Part shown: piece after piece, positions 46,211 through 57,780 of the stretch | How the letters are laid out: each line of letters starts with the position of its first letter | Position numbering within the stretch: the first letter of the stretch is position 1 | Source of the DNA: Aphrocallistes beatrix | Lineage: Eukaryota; Porifera; Hexactinellida; Sceptrulophora; Aphrocallistidae | Direction: 5' to 3' | NCBI GenBank assembly: GCA_963281255.1 | Contig: OY725505.1 | Coordinates: 744,001-808,000 of the forward strand | DNA: 64,000 bases | The notes under the pieces: generated by a model | Database searches by the model: none | Told to the model about the DNA's origin: nothing | What the model saw: only the letters and a program-made list of their open reading frames with translations | Translations under genes and position numbers: made by a program

Positions 46211-46879
46211 TATATAGTTGAAATTCCAATTAAACACTTTCAACATGGTGTTCAACTAAATTTACTCTAATACTGTTAAGTAAAATATTCGATTCTATTC
46301 CATTTCGAATTCCTCAGGTAAGTGCAGCAGATTAGAATAGATTTTTAATGAATTTAATTGTGTATTGAATAATCGATTAGAATGCAGGGATTATTGCAAA
46401 ATAATAGTCATTTTATTGTACAATAAAACAACAACAGCATTGATTCATTATACTATTTGTGAAATTCCTTGTTGCCAGCTCTGACTTTGTAAACTAAATA
46501 TAAAACAAAGTATTTAATTAAGTATCTGAAAGGGTTTTAATACTTAGCGAAAACTAAGTATTTACTTAGTTTGAGTATACGTTTAAGAGTTTAAGTTTAA
46601 GAAGTTTAGTGAACAAGGTCCCAGAGTGGACCATGGGTCAGTAGGTCATGGGTCACGACTTCTTGACCCATTGACCCATGAAAATGATACAGATAGGCCT
46701 GTCATGAGCCTAACAATATTTACTGTGTTCCCATAACCATAGTCAATAGGCTTAGTGCTAGCTGGACCTTTCCCCTTATTTTATGTATGTCTCTATTGAA
46801 TTATTATCATATTATAGTCTTATTATATTTTTATTATATTATGCGCTGAAAGCCTTGGCTAGTTGAGTTCGCGGCTTAT

Positions 46880-48760
46880 TTGCAACATAATTTGCATTAA
46901 TTCTGACAAAACAAGATAGCCACTGCACTTACAGTCTCGATTCCGCCCTTGGAAGAGACACAGACGATTGTTGGGAGCCCAAATTCCGAGCTGCTGTTTC
47001 CTCTCTTGTCCATAGCGAAGGCAGAGAAAGTCGGCAATCAACCTACTCCCGGCATTCGTGAAGCGCGGGAAGCTAGAAGAAATAGTCGTGTTGTAAGCTA
47101 TCGAACAAGATACACTCACTGCGGCGTTCAAGTTCCTCAAGGACAGTTTGGACCCGGAAATGGACATGTTTGAGGTGGCAGAGGGATTAATACAGATGGT
47201 TTGGCCGCCGGGAGAGCAAGTGTATGATTTTTTCGCTAAGTACTCAGAGGAAGCGAGGAACGCTAGCATTGGGGTAAGGACTGCTTGTATTTTAATGCCG
47301 ACGCCGTTGCCCCTAGTAAGGCTAAAGAATGGATACGGGAAAAGAGAGACTGACGCAGAGATGACCTCCTCTACAGTTAGGCAACGGACAATCTTTACGA
47401 GAAGAATGTCCCTACAGACCTCGGCTACAGGGGACATTCTAGACCCATTGTATCCTACCCTTCATGACCTCGGACTGAAGAGAGATTTGGTTGAGACTAA
47501 GATAGGCTACGTCTATACCCTCATCCGAGTGGGAAGTTAAGATCCCAAAATATTCGTTCTTTTCATCGTCACTTAGCGGATCTCAAGCAAACTATTCAGC
47601 GGATCAACTAGATGCCTGGGTTCTAGTAGCAGCGGCACGCAAGTGGGATTACTCAGCGTGGTCTTCCTAACCGATCACAATCCGCTTCAGTGGTTACGCT
47701 CGCAGCGTGACCCCAGGCGAACCTTGGAGGAGGAGCAGATCTACACACTCAGGAGCCCCCATAGTTTTTTGAGGACGAAAATGCTAGAAGAGCAACTGAA
47801 AGATATTCATCCAAAAGGTGAAAATCCTACTTGTCGAGGAAGGACAAGTGAGTGAGGGACAGTTCAAGAAGGTGTCAGAGAAATTGTATTCAGGGCTGTT
47901 CTTCGATGAGAGAATAGTGGTATCCAAATAGATGCGGCAGGAAATAATGACCTTGAGTCATAACCAGACCCACTTTGGTCAAACAGAAACTATTCGGAGT
48001 GTCCGTCGATAATTTTTATGGCTGGGGATGGCTCAGGACATTAGAGCATTCTACAGGACCTGCCTGGCCTAGCTATGAAATCCACTAACAGGTCTAAGGA
48101 GCCCATGGAGTGGATGCTGATCGGTAAAGAATATCCTGGTGCCGCGATTGGAATGACGTGGGCACGTTGCCGTGGAGGAATGGAGGTACTTTCGCTCATG
48201 GTAGACCTTTTCTGCCGGCATATCGAGGTGGAGCTCCTAAAGGACCAAACGACGCACAGTATTGTCCAGGCCATAGAGCACGGCTGGATCTATAAAGGGC
48301 ATGGGGTACCCGGGATTATTCTCTCGGACCAGGGTCCAAGTATTGACGGAGTAGAAATTAGACTTTTTTGTGTGAGACTGGGAATTGAAAACGTCATTCA
48401 AGCCCCTACAATCCTCAGGGAAATGGGATGGTTGAAAGGAACGCCTAATTAGTCAAACAGGTTATCCAAATTTTGCAGCGAGAGTGTCACCTCAGGAAGG
48501 GCCCATGGCCGCAGCTACTCAGGGAGGTGGGTTTCCACTGCAATCAGGCGGATGAGGTATCTTTGGGGGTGTCACCGCACAGCCTCACCCATGGACATCA
48601 GCTGTGCTCGCCACTTGACATTTGGTGTCGGGATATGAAAGCGAGCCAGACCGACCCTGACCTGCCCGAGAAAGTCATTATCTTGCACCTTCTCTCCATG
48701 GATACTGAAAGGAATGTGAGCTGTGGAGGTGAGCTCTCGAGCTGACACACCTAAGTACGC
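46880..48760 (+). mobile_element. Second Ty3/gypsy remnant (gag-like, RNase H end, integrase)
   Basis: A gag-like piece has GEQVYDFFAKYSEEARN at about 47210-47265. An RNase H end reads VFLTDHNPLQWLRSQRDPRR at 47660. An integrase core reads MVDLFCRHIEVELLKDQT and GVPGIILSDQGPS near 48200-48340, the first two of the catalytic DDE residues. The reverse transcriptase is missing, so there is a large internal deletion. It differs in sequence from the copy at 12047, so it represents another lineage. Many stops and frameshifts. Confidence 0.8.
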
Positions 48761-49093
48761 AACTTCTCCAATTAAGTAAAGGCACTGGGGAACAACTTTG
48801 TCAATTGGGAATAGCTTTTCAGCTTTAGCATACTGTCAGTTTCATACAGCATGTCAGTTGTCGCTTATTCAGATAGTGAAAGAGGTAGGTATAGAGCTCA
48901 GTTAGGGTTTGGCTGTCACATCATCTGATTGCAAAATAGGGCAGTGAAAGAGAAGCGTTTACTGGTACAAGGCATAGAAATGAAATTTCTTCGTGCAAGT
49001 CGATCATCTTTTGGAAAAATTTCTGTTTCCTCAGATCGAGGCATTTTGCAATGTATGCGTCTAGATTATCTGGACTGAACCGAGCACCTGGTA

Positions 49094-49852
49094 CTACCGG
49101 TCAATCTGGAGGCCGGAGAGCTTAGTGGATGCCAAATTCCAGGCTGCAGGATGGCTGGTGACAAGGAGTATTGAGTTCCTGATTGCCTGTTGAAGGAGTA
49201 GTGCAGACAGGATGGTGCTCTCGATGGACACATTCTTTGTGAACTCATCCACACCATCGATGATGATAAGTAGACCTTCACCTTCGGTCTTTACCAGATG
49301 GTCCATAAGCTGTTCAACCCAATCGGTGAATAATGGCATTCCCAATAACAGCCAGTCCTGTAGGGCCTGACTCGTAATCTTGTGGCCTTTCGCAATCCTG
49401 GTCTCCTCCTGATCGTGCCATTCCTGATTCCGACATGGAATGGAAATGGCGAATGCGAATTGGATGAAGGATCTATGGCCGTACAAAAGAGCTATGCGAT
49501 TGCAAAGCCAGGATTTTTTCTTAGCATCCAGGCCTTCTTATCTTCGGATTGGGACTCTTTGATCGTTTCTAGGAAATGATTTTTAATTCCATTTCTGTAC
49601 ATTTCCCTGACCAAGTATATCTCTTTTTTTTCCGCTCTCTTGTTTTTTTTGGATGCGAGGATCATATTTAACAATAGTAAGAGGCATATAGATTTCTTCC
49701 AATTTGAGAGTTTGTGAGCTTCCTAGGATAGGCTCTATTCTGTCGAAAATGGCGGGTGTATATTCACTGAGTTCACACCACATTTTTATATCAGCGGACT
49801 TTGTCTTGAATGCATTCTTTTCAAATTCAGTGACGAAATCATCATAACTCAT
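49094..49852 (-). pseudogene. NACHT/NLR-like gene fragment
   Basis: Starts MSYDDFVTEFEKNAF at 49852; the frame shifts near 49600 and 49490. The last piece contains LLIIIDGVDEF (about 49255), the Walker B region of NACHT ATPases, followed by SILLVTSHPAA, the sensor-type TSR-like motif. No clear Walker A was found in front of it, perhaps lost at the frameshifts. NACHT proteins are nucleotide-driven switches of innate immunity and cell death. The fragment ends before leucine-rich repeats or other sensors. Either a relic or an exon of a badly broken gene. Confidence 0.65.
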
Positions 49853-50273
49853 TTTATTAACCGCGATGCTAAATGAAACCTATTAAAACAGCTACATCTT
49901 TTCGTACAACCCAGGTTGATATTTTTACACAAATGCTGTTGGAACTGTAACATTAATATTTTCATTTGATTCTTATGATAGTCAATACCTTACTTACTAT
50001 TTGATAATAATATGATTAACTATAGTTATACTACATAACCAATATATTTAGTGACTTTTATATAGATTCTCTTCACATCCATCAACACACTTGGATAGCT
50101 GAAAGTAAACGTAGGCTGAAATGACTACCTCTACTTAGTTACCTATTAACAGAAAATGAGTTGTATTTAACTTACACGATCTGAATATATGTTAATTAAT
50201 AATATAACCAGTAAATTAAATATTGTCTAGCTTTGCACGTTACTGATAATCTTGTATATCAAGACATTGAAAA

Positions 50274-51191
50274 TAGGGGTTACAATCCCGGGATCCCGGT
50301 CCATTTTACCTCCGGGGATTCAATCCCGGGATTAGTTTTATAATCCCGATCCCGATATTTCAATCCCGGGATCCCGAATTTAGTGTTATGTCTACTCTAT
50401 GTTTAAGCAATTGAACAATTTCCTTATAATTACCAATCACACTACTTGGAAACAAGATCCTATTTACAATGGTAACTTACAAATACACTATTCAGTGTCA
50501 AATAACAACAATACGATTTACAAGGTAATCGGACACTTCGTATACGGACATTTCGTATACGGATATTTCGTATAATGCTGCTAAAAGAGCGGAAATGTAG
50601 GCATTTTGTGTAAGAAACGTTGTAAGAGCAAAGTGAAAGTGAGCATTTTCATTTGTGAACACTGTGAAATGGACAGTGAATTTGGGCATTTTGTCTGGCG
50701 TGTGGGGGGGACGAGTGACATTCGATTCTATTTAGACTAATTGTCCACTGTACGAAATGTCCATTATACGAAATGTCCGTTATGCGAAATGTCCGTTATT
50801 CGAAATGTCCGTATACGAATTGTCCGTATACGAAATGTCCGTATACGAAATGTCCGCCAATCGATTTACAAGTATGTACTGTATTACTATTTATTAATCT
50901 ATAAATAGGCTTTCTACAATAATAAATAATCAAAAATTACGATTACCATATCTCATATTTTTATGGCAGAAAGTACATCCCTTGTTTTCAAAGAGTTTGT
51001 CAAGAATTAAATAAAATAATATCTTCCTTCTCTAAATTTTCCAAATTAAAATTTAAATAAATTTTGCTGCAAGATACAATCCCGAAAAATCCCGGGATCC
51101 CGGGATTGGAAAGATCTTGAATCCCGGGATTAGAAAAATATCAATCCCGAAATCCCGGGATTGAGAAATTTGGCCGGGATTGGAATCCCTA
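50274..51191. mobile_element. 918-bp MITE with 8-bp TSD ATTGAAAA
   Basis: Ends TAGGGGTTACAATCCCGG and CCGGGATTGGAATCCCTA. ATTGAAAA is duplicated at 50266-50273 and 51192-51199. Both sides are filled with repeats of AATCCCGGGAT. The MULE-like MITE at 50524-50862 is nested inside. hAT-type by TSD length. Confidence 0.85.
50524..50862. mobile_element. MULE-like MITE, copy 3, nested (9-bp TSD GATTTACAA)
   Basis: Ends GGTAATCGGACACTTCG and CGAAATGTCCGCCAATC. GATTTACAA is duplicated at 50515-50523 and 50863-50871. CGAAATGTCCGTATA units are repeated up to seven times at the right side. Same terminal scheme as 7906 and 31620. Confidence 0.75.
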
Positions 51192-51335
51192 ATTGAAAAG
51201 GACTTAACGCTAACGTTACGCAATACCCGTGCTGTTTGATTCAAAATATTTTTTGAATTTGCTCTATTCTCCTCAAGAATTCATGAACTACCACGGCTAC
51301 ATGAAACTACATATCCTTCTTTGTAATTTATTATA

Positions 51336-51803
51336 CAGTGCCCGGACAAAAGTATTCGACCACCACAGAAACCTCCATACAAATAGTATTATAGTGGCTA
51401 TATTTATCAAAGAATATGTACTCAAACCGTGAGGAATACTCTATTTTTATTTCAAATTCGTAAACTACACTTTCTAATTACTCATAATTGATAGCCTCAA
51501 CTCCATTACTAACTCTCAAGTTAATTAATATCAATATTTGATACTTGATACTACTGTCCCAAGTCACAGCCATTATATATGATGGCGATTAGTGACACAA
51601 AGTGGCTGAGGTTGATAATTTTCTACATAAGAATAAGTATTTGAGTTGAGACTCTGAATTACGAGTAATTAGAATTGTAGATTACGAATTTGAAAAAAAA
51701 ATTTTCTACTGTTTGAGGACATGTTCCTTTTTTGAATAGTTCCAATTTAATACTATTTGTATGGAAGTTTTCGTGGTGGTTGAATACTTTTGTCCGGGTA
51801 GTG
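51336..51803. mobile_element. Tc1-like foldback MITE at a TA site
   Basis: CAGTGCCCGGACAAAAGTATTC at the left pairs with the right end GAATACTTTTGTCCGGGTAGTG. TA is duplicated (51334-51335 and 51804-51805). The inverted arms extend about 150 bp through GTGGTGG..GTATGGAGGTTT-like and TAATTACTC segments. No coding capacity. Confidence 0.75.
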
Positions 51804-51808
51804 TATAA

Positions 51809-52685
51809 CAAGCACTCTTCGCTTGTTTGCTCTGCGGGCTTGCGGACACTGCAGAGTCACCCTGCGTTCTATCAAAGAGAGGGTTAATTATTTTATAATT
51901 CATTACTAAAAAACGTCATTATCTACAGTGAATCATGAATTCAGTACTGGAGACAAATGGTTAGATCTATAATTTAAAAAATTAAGATTTCTAACATATG
52001 TTATGACTTTTAGTATTAATAACAATGACGGTCAAATGTACAAGTAGTGTTGTACCATGATTTCTATTTTGATAGTGTAGTCACTAGTCATTTATATCGT
52101 ATTAGAAATGGTATGAACATTGCTTTCTATTTTTTTGGAGAAATGTGAAATTTTCGGTTAGAACTTCGAACCTAATCGTAGATTCATCATTTTACATCTA
52201 CATGCCAATTTTCATATCTCTACGATCTTCCAATTCTTCAACCAAATCGGACAAACAAACAAAAACAAAAAATCCTAGCGTTTAAATATATAACAAACGC
52301 CCATCGCTTACTTGCGCTGCGCGACTTGGGGACACTTCGTGTCCGCAGAGTCGCCTTGTGGGCGCCTGGAATTACTCAATCTAACCTACTTTGGGATTTT
52401 TTTAATTTATATAAATATTGTAAACAAAAGAATAATTTCTCTTATGGATCCGAAAATATACTATTCTAAATATACACCTCTGAAAGCCCCATGTCGACCG
52501 TTGGAAGCCAGCCTCTAGCCTATTTTTGTTAATTTGTTTACTTTATCTATCTAATGTAAACAAAAATAAACAAATAATTTATATTATTGATCTGAAAATA
52601 TAATATTCCAAATCTACACCCCTGAAAACCCCATGTCAACCGTTGGAAGCCAGCCTTTACATTAATCGAGTTTTAATAGTAAGGA
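51809..52685 (-). mobile_element. Helitron-like element carrying 150-bp modules
   Basis: On the minus strand it begins TCCTTACTATTAAAACTCG at 52685 and ends in the hairpin CAAGCGAAGAGTGCTTG at 51825-51809. The inside has two units with CCCCATGTCgACCGTTGGAAGC and a second hairpin terminus near 52293-52340, suggesting a nested or tandem element. It abuts the broken NHL gene at 52705, whose 3' end is missing, so this insertion probably truncated that gene. Confidence 0.5.
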
Positions 52686-52704
52686 TGCATCAATCAATAA
52701 TTAT

Positions 52705-53782
52705 TCAGTTTATACTGATCTGGATGTTATTCTGTTCATCGAAACAAAAATAAGATCCTTGTCTCACTTGTTCGTTATATTCCATACCGTGTGAAATGAA
52801 CGAACGGAGTTTGTTGCTAGCTTTAGAGAACACATGGAGACAGGGATTGTCCTTCCAGGTCAGTACGAATACTTTATCTTCTAATAGCTTTACGTCTCTA
52901 GGCACTGTCATTGTAGAGTGTTGTATGGATTGCTTATATTTCAGTTTACTGTCCATCACAACAATTCGATTGTTACCTTCATCCGCTACGTAAAAATCTC
53001 CGTTAGTATCCACAGTCAGCTGTTGAGGAGAAGAGAACTCTTTCTTACAACCTTCCTTTCCTACTTTAGCTACTAACCGGAAGTTAGGTAGATCGAAGTG
53101 GAAAATAGTGTGAAGATATTGATCACTAACGAACACTTCCCTACCACTAATTCCTATTCCTACTGGGGATTTAAGATCTTTCTCAGCGAATGTGTTCATG
53201 TATTCTCCTTTTCCGGAGAATACATAAATTCTACCAGAATTATTGATAAAGTTACGATCTGCAACATATACAAGTTGTGTGTTAATGTCATATGCTATAC
53301 TCTTGGGCCAACTCTGGTTCCCTGGCGCATTGCCTTCCGTACAAACAGAGATTCGTGACTGTTTGAGATTTGCATAATCTGGAATCTGAACTACCTCCTT
53401 CTCTATCAGTTGTCCTAATCGGGAGATACTCTCCTCCACCTCTCGGGACTCACACTCAAACCACAGTTCCACGTTTCAACCCCACTGTCGTCTCCAGTTC
53501 TCGCATTCTCTCCTCTATCTCCCCTACCATTCTCTCCCGCATGGAGTGGAGGACATTCTCATTCATTTCAGCCTGCATGTGAATCTGAGTGGTAGCTAAC
53601 TGCTGTCTTGTCCTCAACCGAGCTGTTTCCTCTGTTCGTCGCTGCTCCTTCTTCTCTCTATACTCAGTGAGTAGTTCGATCCGTCTACGATTAATGCAAA
53701 CGACTAAATGGTCGCAACACTGATTGATGCGTGACTCTATCGGGTCTGCTACTGCTAGTTCTTCAGGGTACCTCTCTGCCAT
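52705..53782 (-). pseudogene. Coiled-coil NHL gene with a frameshift and lost 3' end
   Basis: Starts MAERYPEELAVADPIESRI at 53782, with the conserved N-terminal block and coiled coil. One base is out of phase near 53465, where the linker begins (reads KRGTVV* in one frame and VELWFECESREVEES in the other). The propeller then reads DFYVADEGNNRIVVM and PRDVKLLEDKVFVL but stops at about 52705 after FDEQNNIQ, one to two blades early. The Helitron-like element starts 20 bp further. No TATA box is seen upstream. Diverged from the other long forms, so an older member. Confidence 0.8.
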
Positions 53783-54599
53783 TATTCTTGTTTCTATGAG
53801 TGTATGGATAAACTGTGTATTGAAATGCTGTATGAGAAGTGACTGTGTATTTGTACTAGAGTCAGTGCACTGATGTAGAGAGTATGTGATATCTCGTGGT
53901 TAGGTTGGTGTGAAGTCTTCAGAGGATGTGAGCACTTTTTAAAAGGAAATGCATACAAGGATCAAGTCACGAGCTGAACTTGTGTACTAATAATGACTCA
54001 TTATCCTCTCGGTAGATATTTAGGAATTCTCTCAGGGTCTCAAATTTCACACTAGCTCCTGGCAACGGATGTAATATTTTCAAACCACTTGCTGCAAGTT
54101 GGTTGTGATCATCTATAAGATAATGAACATATTGCAGTTACTGTTAGAGTTTAAAGAAGCTGGTATTCTTGATGTTCTTAGTTGTTAGATTCATGGTTGG
54201 CTGTATCGCACAAATAAAGATGTACTATATTATATTTTAGGTTACTATTCAATCTATAATGCTCGAGTTCTTGAACCAAACTAGTTGAAGAACTTAGTTC
54301 TTGAAAAAATAGTTGAAATTCCATTCCTACGGCCAACATGGAAAAACACCACTGGTGGTAATGAATTTACTACATTCACATCTCACATGACATACTTGCA
54401 GAAGAACTATATAATTTACAAAAATACGCATGGATTGTCTTGAATTATACGTCTTCGAGGGGAAATCCCTTAAACCTCACTATCCTAGCTAAGATGGGAA
54501 AAATCCGAAATTGTTCCCCATTTCATGATATTGAGTACTTAGCGTTAGAAATTAGAAGCCCCTCGTGAAAAATTAGAGGGCCTTTTGGACCATCTAATT

Positions 54600-54745
54600 T
54601 GGCTTTAAAAAAACACTGGTTCAGTCCCAGAAATTAGGTATCCGAACTCGTCCCGACTTGGGAATTAGGTGCCTAGACTTTCCGGGATGTTTCTATCCCG
54701 TCCCGAAAAATAGGCAACTTAACCCGTCCCTGAAATTATGTATAT
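54600..54745. repeat. CCCGTCCC/GAAATTAGG repeat remnant
   Basis: Contains degenerate CCCGTCCCgaAAAtTAGG units as in the MITE at 29148-29595. It directly borders the minisatellite. The interval 53800-54600 shows no supportable gene. Confidence 0.45.
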
Positions 54746-56290
54746 TGTTTAAGATAGACGTAGTATTTAGAGATGTTAAGATAGACGTGTATTTAGAGAT
54801 GTTAAGGTAGACGTAGTATTTAGAGATGTTAAGATAGACGTAGTATTTAGAGATGTTAAGATAGACGTAGTATTTAGAGATGTTAAGGTAGACGTAGTAT
54901 TTAGAGATGTTAAGATAGACGTAGTATTTAGAGATGTTAAGGTAGACGTAGTATTTAGAGATGTTAAGGTAGACGTAGTATTTAGAGATGTTAAGGTAGA
55001 CGTAGTATTTAGAGATGTTAAGGTAGACGTAGTATTTAGAGATGTTAAGGTAGACGTAGTATTTAGAGATGTTAAGATAGACGTAGTATTTAGAGATGTT
55101 AAGATAGACGTAGTATTTAGAGATGTTAAGGTAGACGTAGTATTTAGAGATGTTAAGATAGACGTAGTATTTAGAGATGTTAAGATAGACGTAGTATTTA
55201 GAGATGTTAAGGTAGACGTAGTATTTAGAGATGTTAAGATAGACGTAGTATTTAGAGATGTTAAGATAGACGTAGTATTTAGAGATGTTAAGATAGACGT
55301 AGTATTTAGAGATGTTAAGATAGACGTAGTATTTAGAGATGTTAAGATAGACGTAGTATTTAGAGATGTTAAGATAGACGTAGTATTTAGAGATGTTAAG
55401 GTAGACGTAGTATTTAGAGATGTTAAGATAGACGTAGTATTTAGAGATGTTAAGGTAGACGTAGTATTTAGAGATGTTAAGATAGACGTAGTATTTAGAG
55501 ATGTTAAGGTAGACGTAGTATTTAGAGATGTTAAGGTAGACGTAGTATTTAGAGATGTTAAGATAGACGTAGTATTTAGAGATGTTAAGATAGACGTAGT
55601 ATTTAGAGATGTTAAGGTAGACGTAGTATTTAGAGATGTTAAGATAGACGTAGTATTTAGAGATGTTAAGATAGACGTAGTATTTAGAGATGTTAAGGTA
55701 GACGTAGTATTTAGAGATGTTAAGATAGACGTAGTATTTAGAGATGTTAAGATAGACGTAGTATTTAGAGATGTTAAGGTAGACGTAGTATTTAGAGATG
55801 TTAAGATAGACGTAGTATTTAGAGATGTTAAGATAGACGTAGTATTTAGAGATGCTAAGATAGACGTAGTATTTAGAGATGTTAAGATAGACGTAGTATT
55901 TAGAGATGTTAAGGTAGACGTAGTATTTAGAGATGTTAAGATAGACGTAGTATTTAGAGATGTTAAGGTAGACGTAGTATTTAGAGATGTTAAGGTAGAC
56001 GTAGTATTTAGAGATGTTAAGATAGACGTAGTATTTAGAGATGTTAAGATAGACGTAGTATTTAGAGATGTTAAGATAGACGTAGTATTTAGAGATGTTA
56101 AGGTAGACGTAGTATTTAGAGATGTTAAGGTAGACGTAGTATTTAGAGATGTTAAGATAGACGTAGTATTTAGAGATGTTAAGGTAGACGTAGTATTTAG
56201 AGATGTTAAGGTAGACGTAGTATTTAGAGATGTTAAGATAGACGTAGTATTTAGAGATGTTAAGGTAGACGTAGTATTTAGAGATGTTAT
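54745..56290. repeat. 27-bp minisatellite, about 57 units
   Basis: The unit GATGTTAAGATAGACGTAGT + ATTTAGA is repeated with very few changes. Nearly all variation is one A/G site (AAGATAGAC or AAGGTAGAC), in an irregular order with AAG and AG motifs recurring. One unit lacks two bases (54788) and one has GATGCTAAG (55852). It keeps an open frame of 9-residue NISKYYVYL repeats on the minus strand only because 27 is a multiple of three. Single units of similar sequence occur inside the dispersed repeats at 6785 and 40490, and the array ends (56290-56376) in the same CGCCAGCCG..GCAAGC terminus, so it is an expansion inside such an element. Confidence 0.9.
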
Positions 56291-56613
56291 TTACCATATA
56301 ATTAATCACTGTGAGGCGCCTCTGGCAGCCGCAAAGCGTCCGCCAGCCGTGCAGCGCTAGCAAGCGAGGCGTGCTTGCTCATACTATTTCTAAATGAATT
56401 ATTCTAGATGTGTTGTAATGTTCTCATCTGGTGTCCTACGAGTAACTCAAATCTGACTATCAGTCTGTCGATGATTTTTACAGATTCTGGAGCTTCTATG
56501 GCAGCAAATAATGCTGCTATTCCTAAACACGGAGATGCTCTAGAAACTACTCTAAAGTATGCTTAATTGATCATTTAGTTTCCTTCTTAATTTACAATTG
56601 ACACAGACGCTCT

Positions 56614-56625
56614 CCTATAAATAGG
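56614..56625 (+). promoter_or_regulatory. TATA box of short NHL gene A
   Basis: CCTATAAATAGG about 85 bp before the ATG at 56706. Confidence 0.5.
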
Positions 56626-56705
56626 AATATAAATCATATTCTTCTCATATTCATAACAATTTTGTTATTCTTTTCAATTAAATCCTCGCATTATTAGTGT
56701 AAACA

Positions 56706-57605
56706 ATGGCCAATATTATACAGTCCGCAGAAGAACATCCTGAAAATCTTTTCGATCACTTATTAAGTACCGAAATTACTGTCAAAACTCGTCTTGCTGA
56801 AGAGCCTCGTTGCCTAGCAATACACCCATTCACCGACCAAATTTATGTACTTATGGTTAATGACGATTACAGATATTGGGATGTGTTGATCTACTCTCAG
56901 TCTGGAGAGTTTCTAGAATGGTTTTCACACGCGAGTATAGAGTCTATTCATGGTATGGCGATACATAAGAATGATGTCTATCTACTTTCAAGGCTATCCT
57001 GTTTTCATCACTTCATATTAGAAGATTATATTAGTCTCGTTAATATCAAGAATGATAAAGGCACTGGTAGTGGAGAGTTCATGGAAGCAAGGCAACTTGA
57101 TATTTCTAATGAGGGAAATCTGTTCGTTGCAGATTTCGGAAATAATCGTGTGCAAATCCTGGATCGCAAACTTCAATACAAGAGACATATTTCGCACCAC
57201 TCCATGGTAAAACCAAGTCATGTTAAGCTGAGTTTAGATGAGGTTTATGTGTTAGGAGATAGTCCAGAGCAATCCACTCACTGCATTCACACTTTCACTC
57301 ACATGGGTGAGAAATTACGTTCTGTCATCTTAAATGGGATCCCGAATTGTATGCGATGTCGTGGATTTTGTATAGACACAGGTGGAAACGTTATTATAAC
57401 TGATGATGCAACTTCCCAAATCAAGTTTTTCACGAAAGAAGGAAATCTTTTTCAAACAATGGACACATTTGGAAAGATTGCGGGGAGCTCCGAGGTGTTA
57501 ATTGGAGTAGCTTGGATGACTAATCATAAATTAATTGTTTTATCTACTCACATTTGCAATAGACTAGAAATATATTATAGTTCTGAATGTATTTGGACTG
57601 TCTAA
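56706..57605 (+). CDS. Short NHL-repeat protein A (propeller only)
   Basis: 299 residues, ATG in AACAATGGC. There is no coiled coil: after about 30 residues (ENLFDHLLSTEITVKTR) the propeller begins with PRCLAIHPFTDQIYVL. NHL signatures: GMAIHKNDVYLL, NLFVADFGNNRVQIL, HVKLSLDEVYVL, NVIITDDATSQIKFF, RLEIYYSS. It aligns with the propeller half of the long proteins and best with 60138-60995. Probably a monomeric binding module. Intact, with a promoter. It sits in a three-member cluster with 58445-59150 and 60138-60995. Confidence 0.8.
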   Translation: MANIIQSAEEHPENLFDHLLSTEITVKTRLAEEPRCLAIHPFTDQIYVLMVNDDYRYWDVLIYSQSGEFLEWFSHASIESIHGMAIHKNDVYLLSRLSCFHHFILEDYISLVNIKNDKGTGSGEFMEARQLDISNEGNLFVADFGNNRVQILDRKLQYKRHISHHSMVKPSHVKLSLDEVYVLGDSPEQSTHCIHTFTHMGEKLRSVILNGIPNCMRCRGFCIDTGGNVIITDDATSQIKFFTKEGNLFQTMDTFGKIAGSSEVLIGVAWMTNHKLIVLSTHICNRLEIYYSSECIWTV

Positions 57606-57780
57606 ATATCTCATATTGTTTATTCAATTTATGAATCATGCTTTGAAGAATTATGGAACTTTTAACACGTTATTTTTCAACAGTTGGTTAAGGTTATCGT
57701 TTTCAACCTTCATAGGCTCTTTCATCCTAAATAAAAATCTAAATGCATTGTAAGATGTAGTCGCATTTTCCTTTAATAAA

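Noticed and set aside
46859-47437. A 192-residue minus-strand ORF
   Set aside because: Antisense shadow of the gypsy gag-like region at 46880-48760.
54745-56290. CRISPR-like array
   Set aside because: Units are contiguous with no unique spacers, and the genome is eukaryotic.
54693-56363. A 556-residue repetitive ORF as a real protein
   Set aside because: It is produced by a 27-bp minisatellite that cannot create stops; it begins and ends in transposon termini and has no promoter.
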